A stretch of 64,000 nt of DNA, taken from Caulobacter sp. 17J80-11 (GTDB lineage: Bacteria; Pseudomonadota; Alphaproteobacteria; Caulobacterales; Caulobacteraceae). A model generated the notes under the pieces. It searched no databases, was not told the DNA's origin, and saw nothing but the letters and a program-made list of their open reading frames with translations. This document shows, piece by piece, positions 1-8,024 of the stretch. Location of the stretch: contig NZ_JACSJI010000017.1 of NCBI RefSeq assembly GCF_014349105.1, positions 16,509-80,508 on the forward strand, given 5' to 3'. Each line of letters opens with the position of its first letter. Positions within the stretch are counted from its first letter, which is position 1. The translations under genes and the position numbers were made by a program.

Positions 1-57
1 CAGCGCCGTCGCGACAATTCCTGCAGCCCACAGACCGCGCGCACCGATGAACGCCAT
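1..57 (-). CDS. Partial gene, N-terminus of an unidentified protein
   Basis: Only the first 19 codons lie in the window; the gene runs off the left edge. An ATG at 57-55 (minus) is preceded by a strong GGGGGGAG ribosome binding site at a normal distance. The peptide begins MAFIGARGLWAAGIVATAL, which has the look of a signal peptide or first membrane helix. The family cannot be named from this much sequence. Confidence 0.5.
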   Translation of the reverse strand, partial: MAFIGARGLWAAGIVATAL

Positions 58-87
58 CGCACTCCCCCCGAATGCGGGGAGAGTGCC

Positions 88-414
88 TCAGACTTGGGCG
101 TGGGGCGAGCCGGCCGGGCGCGCTTCGCCCTCGCGGTGGTGGAATTCGACGTAGAAGCGGACCGCCCCCAGCGGCTCGACTTCGTGCAGGACGGTGGGTT
201 CGACCACGCCCGGTTCGCCCTCCGGCGTCAGCACCTGTTCCCCCGCCGGCCGGCGAGGGTCGGTGATCCGATAGGCGAGTCGCCCCTCCAGCACGTGGAT
301 CAGGGCCCAGACCCCGTCCTTGGTGGCGTGGGCGCGCAGCAGGCCCGCGGGCGCGCTCGTCTCGGTGAAGTCGGGCGTGCGCTTGTAGGGGACGAGATCG
401 TCAGGCAGGCGCAT
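88..414 (-). CDS. DUF1971 / YeaR-like (TehB-like) cupin-fold protein
   Basis: A 108-residue cytosolic protein with the DUF1971 (TehB_like) pattern: N-terminal LPxxLVPYKRTPDF, a central GVWALIHVLEGRL, and a C-terminal EPTVLHEVEPLGAVRFYVEFHH-type block read across residues about 75-100. The ATG at 414 follows AAGAGG, which decides the start over a longer in-frame reading. Known: E. coli YeaR of this family is induced by nitrate and nitric oxide; its biochemical role is unresolved. Context: it is transcribed away from a truncated haemoglobin gene, and the intergenic space carries a 16-bp palindrome. Inference: the pair answers nitrosative or low-oxygen stress. Confidence 0.85.
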   Translation of the reverse strand: MRLPDDLVPYKRTPDFTETSAPAGLLRAHATKDGVWALIHVLEGRLAYRITDPRRPAGEQVLTPEGEPGVVEPTVLHEVEPLGAVRFYVEFHHREGEARPAGSPHAQV

Positions 415-451
415 GGGCGACCTCTTACGCCCGTCGGGCGCGGGGCGGCAG

Positions 452-467
452 TACGGATTAACCCGTA
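452..467. promoter_or_regulatory. 16-bp palindrome between DUF1971 and haemoglobin genes, candidate operator
   Basis: The bases TACGGATTAACCCGTA match their own reverse complement at 14 of 16 positions. The site sits 37 bp from the DUF1971 start and 55 bp from the haemoglobin start, so one dimeric repressor or activator could control both genes. It does not match FNR/NnrR (TTGAT-N4-ATCAA) or the E. coli NsrR motif. The binding protein is unknown. Confidence 0.5.
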
Positions 468-522
468 TTTGCCGGGCGCGCTTCGAGGGACCTACAGAGA
501 CGTCGAGATGGAGGAGCGGATT

Positions 523-942
523 ATGGAGCCGCGCGACGGCGTCGAGATCGAGGCGCGCCTGCCGGCGCTGATGGAGATCTTCTACGAGCGGGTCCGCCGC
601 GATCCGCAGCTCGGCCCGGTGTTCGAGGCCGCGATCGACGACTGGCCTCGTCACCTGCAGCTGCTGGCCGATTTCTGGTCGTCGGTGGCGCTCACCACCG
701 GCCGCTACAAGGGCCATCCGATGCAGGCCCACCTCAAGCACCAGGCCGCGATCACGCCGGAGATGTTCGATCGCTGGCTGGCGCTGTGGCACGAGGCCAC
801 CGACGAGATGCTGTCGCCGACCGCCGCCGCCCTGCTGCAGGAGAAGGCCGCGCGGATCGCCCGCAGCCTGAACCTGGCGCTCACCTTCCGCCTGACGGCG
901 GCGACCGACGGCCCGAGCGACAAGAAACCGCTCGCGGCCTGA
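523..942 (+). CDS. Group III truncated haemoglobin
   Basis: 139 residues if started at the ATG at 523, which has GAGGAG six bases upstream; another in-frame ATG at 508 has a weaker site. Features of the family are the FYERVRRDPQLGPVFE helix A/B region, the DFWSSV block and the GHPMQAHLKH segment that should carry the proximal haem histidine. Known: these small globins bind O2 and NO and are often linked to nitrosative stress. The short tail ends in a charged SDKKPLAA. It is divergent from the YeaR-like gene, and I infer shared control through the palindrome at 452-467. Confidence 0.88.
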   Translation: MEPRDGVEIEARLPALMEIFYERVRRDPQLGPVFEAAIDDWPRHLQLLADFWSSVALTTGRYKGHPMQAHLKHQAAITPEMFDRWLALWHEATDEMLSPTAAALLQEKAARIARSLNLALTFRLTAATDGPSDKKPLAA

Positions 943-975
943 TCGAAAGGAGCGCGGCGCCCGTCGCGCCCGCGC

Positions 976-1539
976 TCACTTCAGCCGGTTGATCTTGGTC
1001 CCTTCCAGGCTGACCCCGGCCATCAGGCCCTTCTGGCCGAACACGAAGGCGTAGACGCCGTCGCGCACGGTGGTGGTGGTGATCCGCTTGGCGGCGCCCT
1101 CGTCGACCACCACGACGCTGGGGTCGGCCCCGAGCTCCCAGCCCGAGGACGACTTCAGGCGCTCGAGCGCCGCCGTGGTGGTGAAGAACAGGGCGTAGGA
1201 GAAGGTCTTCACCCCCGCCTGCAGGCCCCAGGAGCCGGCCACGGTCTCGTAGTAGCCGTCGACCTTCTTGCCGACCTTCAGCACGCCCTTGCCGTACTGG
1301 CCGCCGAACACAAGCCCGCCCTTGGTGACCTTCGGAAAGACCAGCACGCCCTTGGCCTTGCCGGAGACGATCCGGGCCGCCTCGTTGGAGGCCAGCAACT
1401 GCTTCAGCGCGGCCTGAGCCTCGGCCTCCAGGCCCGCGTCGGGCGCGGCGGCCAGGGCTTCGGAGCCGACGCCGGCCAGGGCCGCGACCGAGCCCGCCAG
1501 AAACACGCGCCGTGAACTGGAACTCGTCTTGGTGACCAT
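976..1539 (-). CDS. SYLF-domain (YSC84-like) lipid-binding protein, exported
   Basis: 187 residues. The start at 1539 is preceded by GGAGG. The N-terminus SSSSRRVFLAGSVAALAG carries a twin-arginine pair before a hydrophobic stretch and an AxA-type cleavage site near residue 30, so Tat export is likely. The rest matches the SYLF domain: KAKGVLVFPKVTKGGLVFGG, a YYETVAGSWGLQAG core, and a C-terminal VYAFVFGQKGLMAGVSLEGTK block seen in pieces. Known: SYLF domains bind phosphoinositides in eukaryotes; bacterial members are periplasmic or surface proteins of unclear role. It stands alone, about 75 bp downstream of ubiB. Confidence 0.85.
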   Translation of the reverse strand: MVTKTSSSSRRVFLAGSVAALAGVGSEALAAAPDAGLEAEAQAALKQLLASNEAARIVSGKAKGVLVFPKVTKGGLVFGGQYGKGVLKVGKKVDGYYETVAGSWGLQAGVKTFSYALFFTTTAALERLKSSSGWELGADPSVVVVDEGAAKRITTTTVRDGVYAFVFGQKGLMAGVSLEGTKINRLK

Positions 1540-1615
1540 GACGTCCTCCCCGTCGGTGTGGACCCAGTTCACCACACCACGGCGAAGCCCGCCAGAACGG
1601 CGTTACGTGAGGCGG

Positions 1616-3136
1616 TCAGCCGTGCAGGACCCAGCCGAGCACGAAGGTCGCCAGGGCCATGGCCACGGCAGCGAAGGCCAGGGCCACGCGGGCCGGCGGC
1701 GCGGGCCAGCGCCGCACGTCCACGGCCAGCGGCGGCATCACCGGGCCGTGGGCCAGGCGGGTGAGCGCGCGGGCGGCCAGGTTCAGGTCGTGGAACAGGG
1801 TCTTGGCCTGGTTGATCGGCGACAGCTCGCGGGTGATCCAGCGCTCCACCACCGGCCGGGCGGCGGCCCACAGGTCATGGTCGGGATCGACGCGGCGGGC
1901 GACGCCCTCGACCGTGACCATGGTCTTCTGCAGCAGCACCAGCTCGGGGCGCAGGCGCATGTCGAACTGGGCGGTGATCTCGAACAGCTGCGACAGCAGC
2001 CGGCCCATCGACACCTCGCGGGCCGAGCGGCCGAACACCGGCTCGCCGACCGCGCGGAGCGCCTGGGCGAACACCTCGACCGAATGGTGCGAAGGGACGT
2101 AGCCGGCCTCGAAGTGCACTTCGGCGACGCGCTTGTAGTCGCGTTGCAGGAAGCCCCAGAGGATGCCGGCCAGGTAACGGCGCTCAGGCGGGCCGATGCG
2201 ACCGACGATGCCGAAGTCGACCGCGATCACCTGGGCCGGGGCGGCGCAGAACAGGTTGCCCTCGTGCAGGTCGGCGTGGAACGCGCCGTGGTCCAGCGCC
2301 TGGGCCAGGAAGCCGCGCATGATGTTGTCGGCCAGGGCCTTGCGGTCCAGGCCCGGCTGCTCGAGCGCGGCCGGGTCGCTCATCGGCATGCCCTGGGCCC
2401 ACTCCAGGGTCATCACCCGGCGGCCGACCCCGTCCCAGTGCACGGCCGGGGCGCGCATGTAGCCGTCGCGCGCCATGATCTCGCCGAGCTCGGAAGCGGC
2501 GGCCGCCTCCAGCCGCAGGTCCATCTCCAGCGACAGGGCGTGGGCCACGGTCTCGACCACCGCGCGGGGCTCCAGCCGCCGCGCCGGGCGGGCCAGGAAC
2601 TCCACGACGCCGGCGGCCATACGCATGGCGTCGACGTCCTTGGCGACCTGGCGCTCGATGCCGGGGCGCAGCACCTTCACCGCCACCTGCTGCCCGTCGC
2701 GGGTCCTCGCCCGGTGAGCCTGGGCGATGGAGGCGGCGGCGACCGGCTCGCCGAACTCGGCGAAGACGGACTCCAGCGGCCGCTCGAGCGAGGTCTCGAT
2801 CTGGGCGTGGGCGACCTGGGTCGGGAACGGCGGCAGCCGGTCTTTCAGCCGCGCCAGGTCGTCGGCGAAGCGCGCGCCGAACATGTCCGCGCGGGTGGAC
2901 AACAGTTGACCAAGCTTGATCGCCACCGGGCCCAGCCGCTCGAAGGCGTGGGCCAGGCGCTCGCCCGGCCGCCCCTGCCGGGCCTGCGGGCCCGCGAACA
3001 GGCGCAGGAAACGCGCGGCGAAACGCGCGTGGGCCGGCAGCAGCGGGTCCAGCTCGCGCGGCACCAGGGCGTCGTAGCGGACCAGCAGCCAGCCCGTCGC
3101 GATCAGACGCAGACTCGATCGGACCGGGTTGCCCAA
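1616..3136 (-). CDS. ubiB: UbiB, ABC1-family atypical kinase/ATPase for ubiquinone biosynthesis
   Basis: 506 residues, full length for UbiB. It shows the diagnostic KxGQ motif (KLGQLLSTR, residues 74-82), the alanine-rich nucleotide loop AAASIAQAH (133-141), the catalytic lysine in VAVKV (154), HADLHEGN (287-294) and DFG (307-309). Two C-terminal hydrophobic segments, with the last around 480-503, anchor it in the inner membrane. Known: UbiB-type proteins support the aqueous phase of the ubiquinone pathway, probably as ATPases. The start is a TTG one base after the ubiE stop, so translation is likely coupled to ubiE; the exact start codon is less certain than the family. Confidence 0.93.
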   Translation of the reverse strand: MGNPVRSSLRLIATGWLLVRYDALVPRELDPLLPAHARFAARFLRLFAGPQARQGRPGERLAHAFERLGPVAIKLGQLLSTRADMFGARFADDLARLKDRLPPFPTQVAHAQIETSLERPLESVFAEFGEPVAAASIAQAHRARTRDGQQVAVKVLRPGIERQVAKDVDAMRMAAGVVEFLARPARRLEPRAVVETVAHALSLEMDLRLEAAAASELGEIMARDGYMRAPAVHWDGVGRRVMTLEWAQGMPMSDPAALEQPGLDRKALADNIMRGFLAQALDHGAFHADLHEGNLFCAAPAQVIAVDFGIVGRIGPPERRYLAGILWGFLQRDYKRVAEVHFEAGYVPSHHSVEVFAQALRAVGEPVFGRSAREVSMGRLLSQLFEITAQFDMRLRPELVLLQKTMVTVEGVARRVDPDHDLWAAARPVVERWITRELSPINQAKTLFHDLNLAARALTRLAHGPVMPPLAVDVRRWPAPPARVALAFAAVAMALATFVLGWVLHG

Positions 3137-3137
3137 G

Positions 3138-3899
3138 TCAGAGCGCCCAGCCGTGGTGCAGCGCCGCGACGCCGCCGGTGAAGTTGGTCCAGGTCGGCCT
3201 GGCGAAACCGGCCTCGGCCATCATGGCCGCGAACCGGCGCTGGTCGGGGAAGCGCCGGATGCTCTCGACCAGGTACTGGTAGGAGTCGCGGTCCTTGGTG
3301 ACCATCTGGCCGACGGCCGGGATCACCTTGAACGAATAGGCGTCGTAGGCCTTCTGCAGCGGCTCGGTGACCGGCTTGGAGAACTCCAGGCACAGGAACC
3401 GTCCGCCCGGCTTCAGCACCCGGCGCGCCTCGCGCAGCGCCGCCGGCACGTCGGCCACGTTGCGGATGCCGAAAGAGATCACATAGGCGTCGGCGCAGGC
3501 GTCGGGCAGCGGCAGGCGCATGGCGTCGCCCACGCCCCAGGCGATCTCCGGCTCGGTCCCGCGGGCCCGGCCTTCGGAGACCATCTGCTGATTGTAGTCG
3601 ATCACCAGCACCTGGGCGTCGGGGCCGCCGCGGCGGCGCTGGGCGCGGTGGGCCAGCTTGGCGATGCGCCGGGCCATGTCGCCCGTCCCGCCGGCGCAGT
3701 CGACGATCACCTCGCCCGGCTGCGGGTTGAGCTTGGCGGCGGCGGCGTCCTTCCACAGGCGGTGGACCCCGGCCGACATCAGGTCGTTCATCAGGTCGTA
3801 GCGGAACGCCACCCGCTCGAACACGCCGCGGACGAGCGCGACCTTCTCCACGGGGTCGACGTCGCGGAATCCGAATGGCGAGCTTGGCTGTTCCGTCAT
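3138..3899 (-). CDS. ubiE: UbiE, C-methyltransferase of ubiquinone/menaquinone biosynthesis
   Basis: 253 residues. The SAM-binding motif is [13 protein letters not shown] (about 70-82), followed by the UbiE signatures [17 protein letters not shown] near residue 27 and [17 protein letters not shown] near 143. It methylates 2-polyprenyl-6-methoxy-1,4-benzoquinol (and demethylmenaquinol in organisms that have it). It is the first gene of a two-gene operon with ubiB, with a one-base gap between the genes. The ATG at 3899 gives the full N-terminal [15 protein letters not shown] region expected of the family. Confidence 0.96.
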   Translation of the reverse strand: MTEQPSSPFGFRDVDPVEKVALVRGVFERVAFRYDLMNDLMSAGVHRLWKDAAAAKLNPQPGEVIVDCAGGTGDMARRIAKLAHRAQRRRGGPDAQVLVIDYNQQMVSEGRARGTEPEIAWGVGDAMRLPLPDACADAYVISFGIRNVADVPAALREARRVLKPGGRFLCLEFSKPVTEPLQKAYDAYSFKVIPAVGQMVTKDRDSYQYLVESIRRFPDQRRFAAMMAEAGFARPTWTNFTGGVAALHHGWAL

Positions 3900-3971
3900 G
3901 CCCGGGCTTCTAGACCGAAATCGGCCGGAAGGTAACGCCCCTGACCGTCGGGACGTTCACCGAGGCGCCTC

Positions 3972-4137
3972 CCTTCTCCCCTTGCGGGAGAAGGTGGCCT
4001 GCGGAGCAGGCCGGATGAGGGGTGTCTGCGCCCAGGTTTCAGGACGGCGCGCCCTGGAGCCACAGGCATCGAACCTCGCGCTGGCACCCCTCATCCGACG
4101 CGCTCCGCGCGCCACCTTCTCCCGCAAGGGGAGAAGG
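3972..4137. repeat. Long inverted-repeat intergenic element, copy 1
   Basis: Fills most of the 304-bp gap between ubiE and ald; no gene is seen there. Left arm 3972-4024 and right arm 4085-4137 are 53 bp each and pair at 48 of 53 positions across a 60-base loop. Each arm contains smaller palindromes, notably the CTTCTCCC / GGGAGAAG hairpin at its outer end. A second copy at 49366-49532 has the same arms and a different loop. There is no open frame in it, so it is a non-coding, MITE- or BIME-like repeat. Confidence 0.85.
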
Positions 4138-4148
4138 AAAAAGAAGAA

Positions 4149-4174
4149 GGCCCGGCCGCTTTCGCGACCGGGCC
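4149..4174 (-). terminator. Rho-independent terminator of ald
   Basis: On the minus strand GGCCCGG pairs with CCGGGCC across a short loop, and the RNA then runs into TTCTTCTTTTT. It lies 30 bases after the ald stop codon. Confidence 0.8.
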
Positions 4175-4203
4175 TCCGAACCCAGCAACGCTGGAGCCTA
4201 GGC

Positions 4204-5316
4204 TCAGCCCCAGGCGTGATACGGGTCTTCGAACGGCAGGTTCAGCGCCTCGGCCACGGCAGGGTGGGTGAGCTTGCCGCCCAGCACGTTCAGGCCGCGG
4301 GCCAGGTGCTTGTTCTCTTCCAGAGCCTTCAGACCCTTGTTGGCCAGCGCCAGGCCGAACGGCAGGGTGGCGTTGTTCAGCGCCTGGGACGAGGTCTTCG
4401 GCACCGCGCCCGGCATGTTGGCCACGCAGTAGTGGACGACGCCGTCGACCACGTAGGTCGGCTCGGCGTGGGTGGTCGGACGCGAGGTCTCGAAGCAGCC
4501 GCCCTGGTCGATCGACACGTCGACCAGCACCGAGCCCGGCTTCATGCGCGACAGGTGGGACTTCTTGACCAGCTTCGGCGCGGCGGCGCCGGCGGTCAGG
4601 ACGGCGCCGATCACCACGTCGGCCTTCAGGATCTCTTCCTCGACCGCGTCCACGGTGGAGAAGCGGGTCTGGACGCGGCCGTTGAACTGGTCGTCCAGCT
4701 CGCGCATGCGGGCCAGCGAGCGCTCCAGCACCACGACGTCGGCGTTCAGGCCCATGCACATGCGCGCGGCGTTGGCGCCGACCACGCCGCCGCCCAGCAC
4801 CACCACGCGGGCCGACTCCACGCCCGGGACGCCCGAGAGCAGCAGGCCCATGCCGCCGTTGTGCTTCAGCAGGGTGTCGGCGGCGGAGACGGCGGCCAGA
4901 CGGCCGGCGACTTCCGACATCGGGGCCAGCAGCGGCAGGCCGCCCTTGTCGTCGGTGACGGTCTCGTAGGCGATCGCGGCGCAGCCCGACGCCATCAGGC
5001 CCTTGGTCTGCTCCGGATCCGGCGCCAGGTGCAGGTAGGTGTAGAGGATGTGGTGCGGCTTCAGCTTGGCCCACTCGACCGGCTGCGGCTCCTTCACCTT
5101 CACGATCATCTCGGCCTGCTCGAACACCGCGTCGGCGTTCGGGACGATCTTGGCGCCGGCGGCCACGAAGGCCTCGTCGGTGAAGCCCGCGCCGATCCCG
5201 GCGTTGGTTTCGACCAGCACCTCGTGGCCGTGGTGGACGTACTCACGCGCCGCGGCGGGGGTCAGGCCCACCCGGTGCTCGTTCGGCTTGATCTCCTTGG
5301 GGACGCCCACGCGCAT
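4204..5316 (-). CDS. ald: Alanine dehydrogenase
   Basis: 370 residues, the normal length. Catalyses reversible NAD-dependent deamination of L-alanine to pyruvate and ammonia. The start [20 protein letters not shown] is canonical; R15, K75 (KVKEP) and H96 (YLHLAP) are the known substrate and catalytic residues, and [14 protein letters not shown] near 168 is the NAD-binding glycine motif. The ATG at 5316 follows GGGAGAAG. The gene is divergent from an Lrp/AsnC regulator (5432), the usual arrangement for alanine-induced ald control, and ends at a clear terminator. Confidence 0.97.
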   Translation of the reverse strand: MRVGVPKEIKPNEHRVGLTPAAAREYVHHGHEVLVETNAGIGAGFTDEAFVAAGAKIVPNADAVFEQAEMIVKVKEPQPVEWAKLKPHHILYTYLHLAPDPEQTKGLMASGCAAIAYETVTDDKGGLPLLAPMSEVAGRLAAVSAADTLLKHNGGMGLLLSGVPGVESARVVVLGGGVVGANAARMCMGLNADVVVLERSLARMRELDDQFNGRVQTRFSTVDAVEEEILKADVVIGAVLTAGAAAPKLVKKSHLSRMKPGSVLVDVSIDQGGCFETSRPTTHAEPTYVVDGVVHYCVANMPGAVPKTSSQALNNATLPFGLALANKGLKALEENKHLARGLNVLGGKLTHPAVAEALNLPFEDPYHAWG

Positions 5317-5378
5317 TTGTCTTCTCCCTATTCGGCCGCGCTTTGTAGCGCCGGGCGCGAGACGGATTTTTGTTGTTC

Positions 5379-5399
5379 TTTGCGGCGCAGAGCCGCAAA
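5379..5399. promoter_or_regulatory. Inverted repeat in the ald-Lrp intergenic region, candidate AldR/Lrp site
   Basis: TTTGCGGC and GCCGCAAA form a perfect 8-bp inverted repeat with a 5-bp spacer, inside the 115-bp gap between ald and its divergent Lrp-type gene. Lrp/AsnC proteins bind such dyads. Assignment to the neighbouring regulator is inference. Confidence 0.45.
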
Positions 5400-5431
5400 A
5401 GCGGAGGATCCTTGCTGCAAAGGTTCGCTTT

Positions 5432-5902
5432 GTGACGGAATCTGCGACTCTGGACGCGACCGACCGCAAGCTGCTGCGACTGCTCCAGCGCGACGGGCGA
5501 GCCACCAACGTGCAACTGGCCAAGGCCGCCAACCTTTCCGAGTCGGCCTGCCTGAGGCGCGTGCGCGGGCTCGAGGAAAAGGGCGTGATCAGCCGCTACG
5601 CCGCGGTCGTCGACGAGCGCGCCGTGGGCCTGCCGCTGTCGGTGTTCGTCACCGTCACCCTGGCCTCGCTGGCCGCCCCGGCGCTGGCGGCGTTCGAGAA
5701 GGCGATCCGCGCGGTGCCGGAGGTGGCCGAATGCTACCTGATGACCGGCGGCTCGGACTACCTGCTGCGCCTGGTGGTGCGCGACGTCGAAGACCTTGAA
5801 CGGGTGCATTCGCAAGCGCTGACGCGGATCGAAGGCGTGACCCGGATCAGCTCGTCGGTGGCCATGCGCACGGTGGTGAAGCGGGCGGAGCTGCCGCTCT
5901 GA
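5432..5902 (+). CDS. Lrp/AsnC-family transcriptional regulator (AldR-like)
   Basis: 156 residues. N-terminal helix-turn-helix: LDATDRKLLRLLQRDGRATN, then LAKAANLSESACLRRVRGLE (about 27-46). C-terminal RAM ligand-binding domain with the family blocks VFVTVTLASLA, VPEVAECYLMTGGSDYLL and the region around GVTRISSSVAM. The start is a GTG at 5432 with AAAGG upstream. Members encoded next to ald usually sense alanine and activate or repress ald. Divergent position and the dyad at 5379-5399 support that reading here. Confidence 0.92.
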   Translation: MTESATLDATDRKLLRLLQRDGRATNVQLAKAANLSESACLRRVRGLEEKGVISRYAAVVDERAVGLPLSVFVTVTLASLAAPALAAFEKAIRAVPEVAECYLMTGGSDYLLRLVVRDVEDLERVHSQALTRIEGVTRISSSVAMRTVVKRAELPL

Positions 5903-5958
5903 CCGCGACTGAGCGACCCGCGGTTGACGAGCTTGACGGTTCAAGGCCCCATCGGCGG

Positions 5959-6444
5959 ATGAACAGGCTCCTGATCACCGCGCTCGCGATCCTCGCGCCC
6001 GGCGTCGCCGCCGCGCAGTCGGCGGAACCGACCCTGTGCCCCGCGCTGGACGGCCTGCGGGCCGAGGCGATCAGTTCGGGCACGCCGCAGCGCGTGACCG
6101 TCTTCGCCGAAGATTCCATGGCCTTCGTCTGTCGGCGCGAGAAAAACCAGGCCGCTCTGAAAGACTTCTGCAGCGCGGCGTTCGACGTCGTCGGGATCGA
6201 ATTCACCCACGGCTTCCCATGGGAGGTCGCCGACTGCCTGGAGGCGGCGAAGGTCCGACCCTCGCTCGAGCTCGTGGACCAGTACACCGGCCTTACGGAC
6301 CGCAAGAAGATCACCCACCTGACGGCCGGCTGGCGCGACGGCGTCCGGATCGACATCCGCTATGTTCCGAGCGGGGACTTCAGCAGCTCCCCCCAGAACA
6401 AGGACTATTACGGCCGGTACGACCTCGTGGTCTGGAAGCCCTGA
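5959..6444 (+). CDS. Secreted protein of unknown function
   Basis: 161 residues with a clear Sec signal peptide, MNRLLITALAILAPGVAAAQS, cleaved after about residue 19. The mature part has four cysteines (LCPAL, FVCRR, DFCSAA, DCLEA), suggesting two disulfides in the periplasm. The C-terminal half contains RKKITHLTAGWRDGVRIDIRY and ends YYGRYDLVVWKP. I do not recognise a family. It is a single gene between the Lrp-like regulator and the convergent aldehyde dehydrogenase, 4 bp from the latter's stop. Confidence 0.8.
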   Translation: MNRLLITALAILAPGVAAAQSAEPTLCPALDGLRAEAISSGTPQRVTVFAEDSMAFVCRREKNQAALKDFCSAAFDVVGIEFTHGFPWEVADCLEAAKVRPSLELVDQYTGLTDRKKITHLTAGWRDGVRIDIRYVPSGDFSSSPQNKDYYGRYDLVVWKP

Positions 6445-6448
6445 GCAG

Positions 6449-7930
6449 TCACCTCAACGCCAGCGTCACCGACTTCACGCTGAGGTACGCGTCGATCCCG
6501 TGGACCGAGCCCTCGCGCCCGAAGCCCGACTGCTTCACCCCCCCGAACGGGACCACGGGATTGGAGATCAGGCCGGCGTTCACGCCCACGATCCCGTCCT
6601 CCAGCCCCCGCGCGAAGCGGAACGCCCGGTCGAGGTCGCGGGTGAAGACGAAGGCGGCCAGGCCGAACTCACTGTTGTTGGACCCCGCCAGGGCCTCGGC
6701 CTCGTCGTCGAAGGCGAACACCGGCACCACAGGCCCGAAGGTCTCCTCGCGGCGGAACAGCTCGTCATCGCCGCCGGCCAGCACGGTCGGCTGGAAGAAG
6801 CGGCCGCCGCGGGCGTGGCGGTCGCCGCCGACCACCGCCTCGGCGCCCGACGCGCGGGCCAGGCGCACGTGCTCCTCGACCCTGGCGACGGCCTTGGCGT
6901 CGATCAGCGGCCCGACCTTCACGCCGGGCTCGAACGGTCCGCCCACGGCGAGGTTGGCGACGGCGTCGGCGAGCTGCTCGACAAAGGCCGCGAACAGCTC
7001 GCGCTGGACGTAGACGCGGTTGGGGCAGACGCAGGTCTGGCCGGCGTTGCGGAACTTGCCCTTGAGGGTCTCAGCCACCGCCACGTCGAGATCGGCGTCC
7101 TCGAACACCACCATCGGCGCGGCGCCGCCCAGCTCCATCGACAACCGCTTCAGGGTCGGCGCGCACTGCTCCATCAGCCTGCGCCCGACCGGGGTCGAGC
7201 CGGTGAAGCTCAGCTTGCGGATCAGGGGCGAGGCGGTCAGCAGCTTGCCGATCCGGCCGGACTCGCCGGTGACCACGCTGAAGGCGCCCTCCGGCACGCC
7301 GGCTTCCAGCGCCAGTTCGCACAGCGCGATGGCCGTGAACGGGGTCTGGGAAGCGGGCTTCACCACCGCCGTGCAGCCGGCCGCGAAGGCGGCGGCGAGC
7401 TTGCGGGTGATCATGGCCGCCGGGAAATTCCAGGGGGTGATGACGGCGACCGGCCCGACCGCTTCCCTGAAGGTCAGGATGGTGTGGCCGGGCAACGGGC
7501 TTTCGGCGACCTCGCCGCGCAGCTCCTCCGCCACGCCGGCGAACCACTTGATGAAGCCGTTGGCGTAGCGGACCTCGCCGCGCGCCTCCTCGAACGGCTT
7601 GCCGTTTTCCAGGGACAGCAGGGCGGCTAGCCCCGCCTCGTTGTCGTCGACCAGGGCGGCCCAGCGCCTGAGGCAGGCGGCGCGCTGGGCCTGGGGCGTG
7701 CGCGACCAGGCCGGAAAGGCCTCGGCCGCCGCGCGGATCGCGCTCTCGACCTCCTCGGCGGGTAGGTCGGGCGCCACGCCCAGCACCGTCTCCTCGGCCG
7801 GATCCTCGACTTCGATGCAGGCGCCGTCGGCCGGGGCCACGCGCCTGCCGGCCACGAAGGCGCACTCCTGGATCAGGGCGCGGCCCTGGGCCTTGAGCGC
7901 CTGCGCGCCGGCGGCGTCCGCGTCGTCCAT
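6449..7930 (-). CDS. gabD: NAD(P)-dependent succinate-semialdehyde dehydrogenase (aldehyde dehydrogenase family)
   Basis: 493 residues. The order of blocks follows the SSADH subgroup: SLENGKPFEEARGEV near 105, TPWNFPAAMITRKLAAAFAAG (seen as TPWNFP then MITRK) near 155, FTGSTPVGRRLM near 230, catalytic glutamate in MELGGAAP, catalytic cysteine in NAGQTCVCPNR near 285, and a C-terminal PVVPFGGVKQSGFGREG. It oxidises succinate semialdehyde to succinate, feeding the TCA cycle from GABA or related compounds. The ATG at 7930 is chosen over an upstream in-frame ATG because AGGGAG precedes it. Substrate is by similarity only. Confidence 0.88.
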   Translation of the reverse strand: MDDADAAGAQALKAQGRALIQECAFVAGRRVAPADGACIEVEDPAEETVLGVAPDLPAEEVESAIRAAAEAFPAWSRTPQAQRAACLRRWAALVDDNEAGLAALLSLENGKPFEEARGEVRYANGFIKWFAGVAEELRGEVAESPLPGHTILTFREAVGPVAVITPWNFPAAMITRKLAAAFAAGCTAVVKPASQTPFTAIALCELALEAGVPEGAFSVVTGESGRIGKLLTASPLIRKLSFTGSTPVGRRLMEQCAPTLKRLSMELGGAAPMVVFEDADLDVAVAETLKGKFRNAGQTCVCPNRVYVQRELFAAFVEQLADAVANLAVGGPFEPGVKVGPLIDAKAVARVEEHVRLARASGAEAVVGGDRHARGGRFFQPTVLAGGDDELFRREETFGPVVPVFAFDDEAEALAGSNNSEFGLAAFVFTRDLDRAFRFARGLEDGIVGVNAGLISNPVVPFGGVKQSGFGREGSVHGIDAYLSVKSVTLALR

Positions 7931-8024
7931 GGCCTGGCTCTCCCTGTGCGGGAGGCTCAACGCCGCAAACGCCCGTACGGGTCCGGAGCGGAATAGGCGC
8001 CGTGTTCCGTGGACCGCTGAGTCC

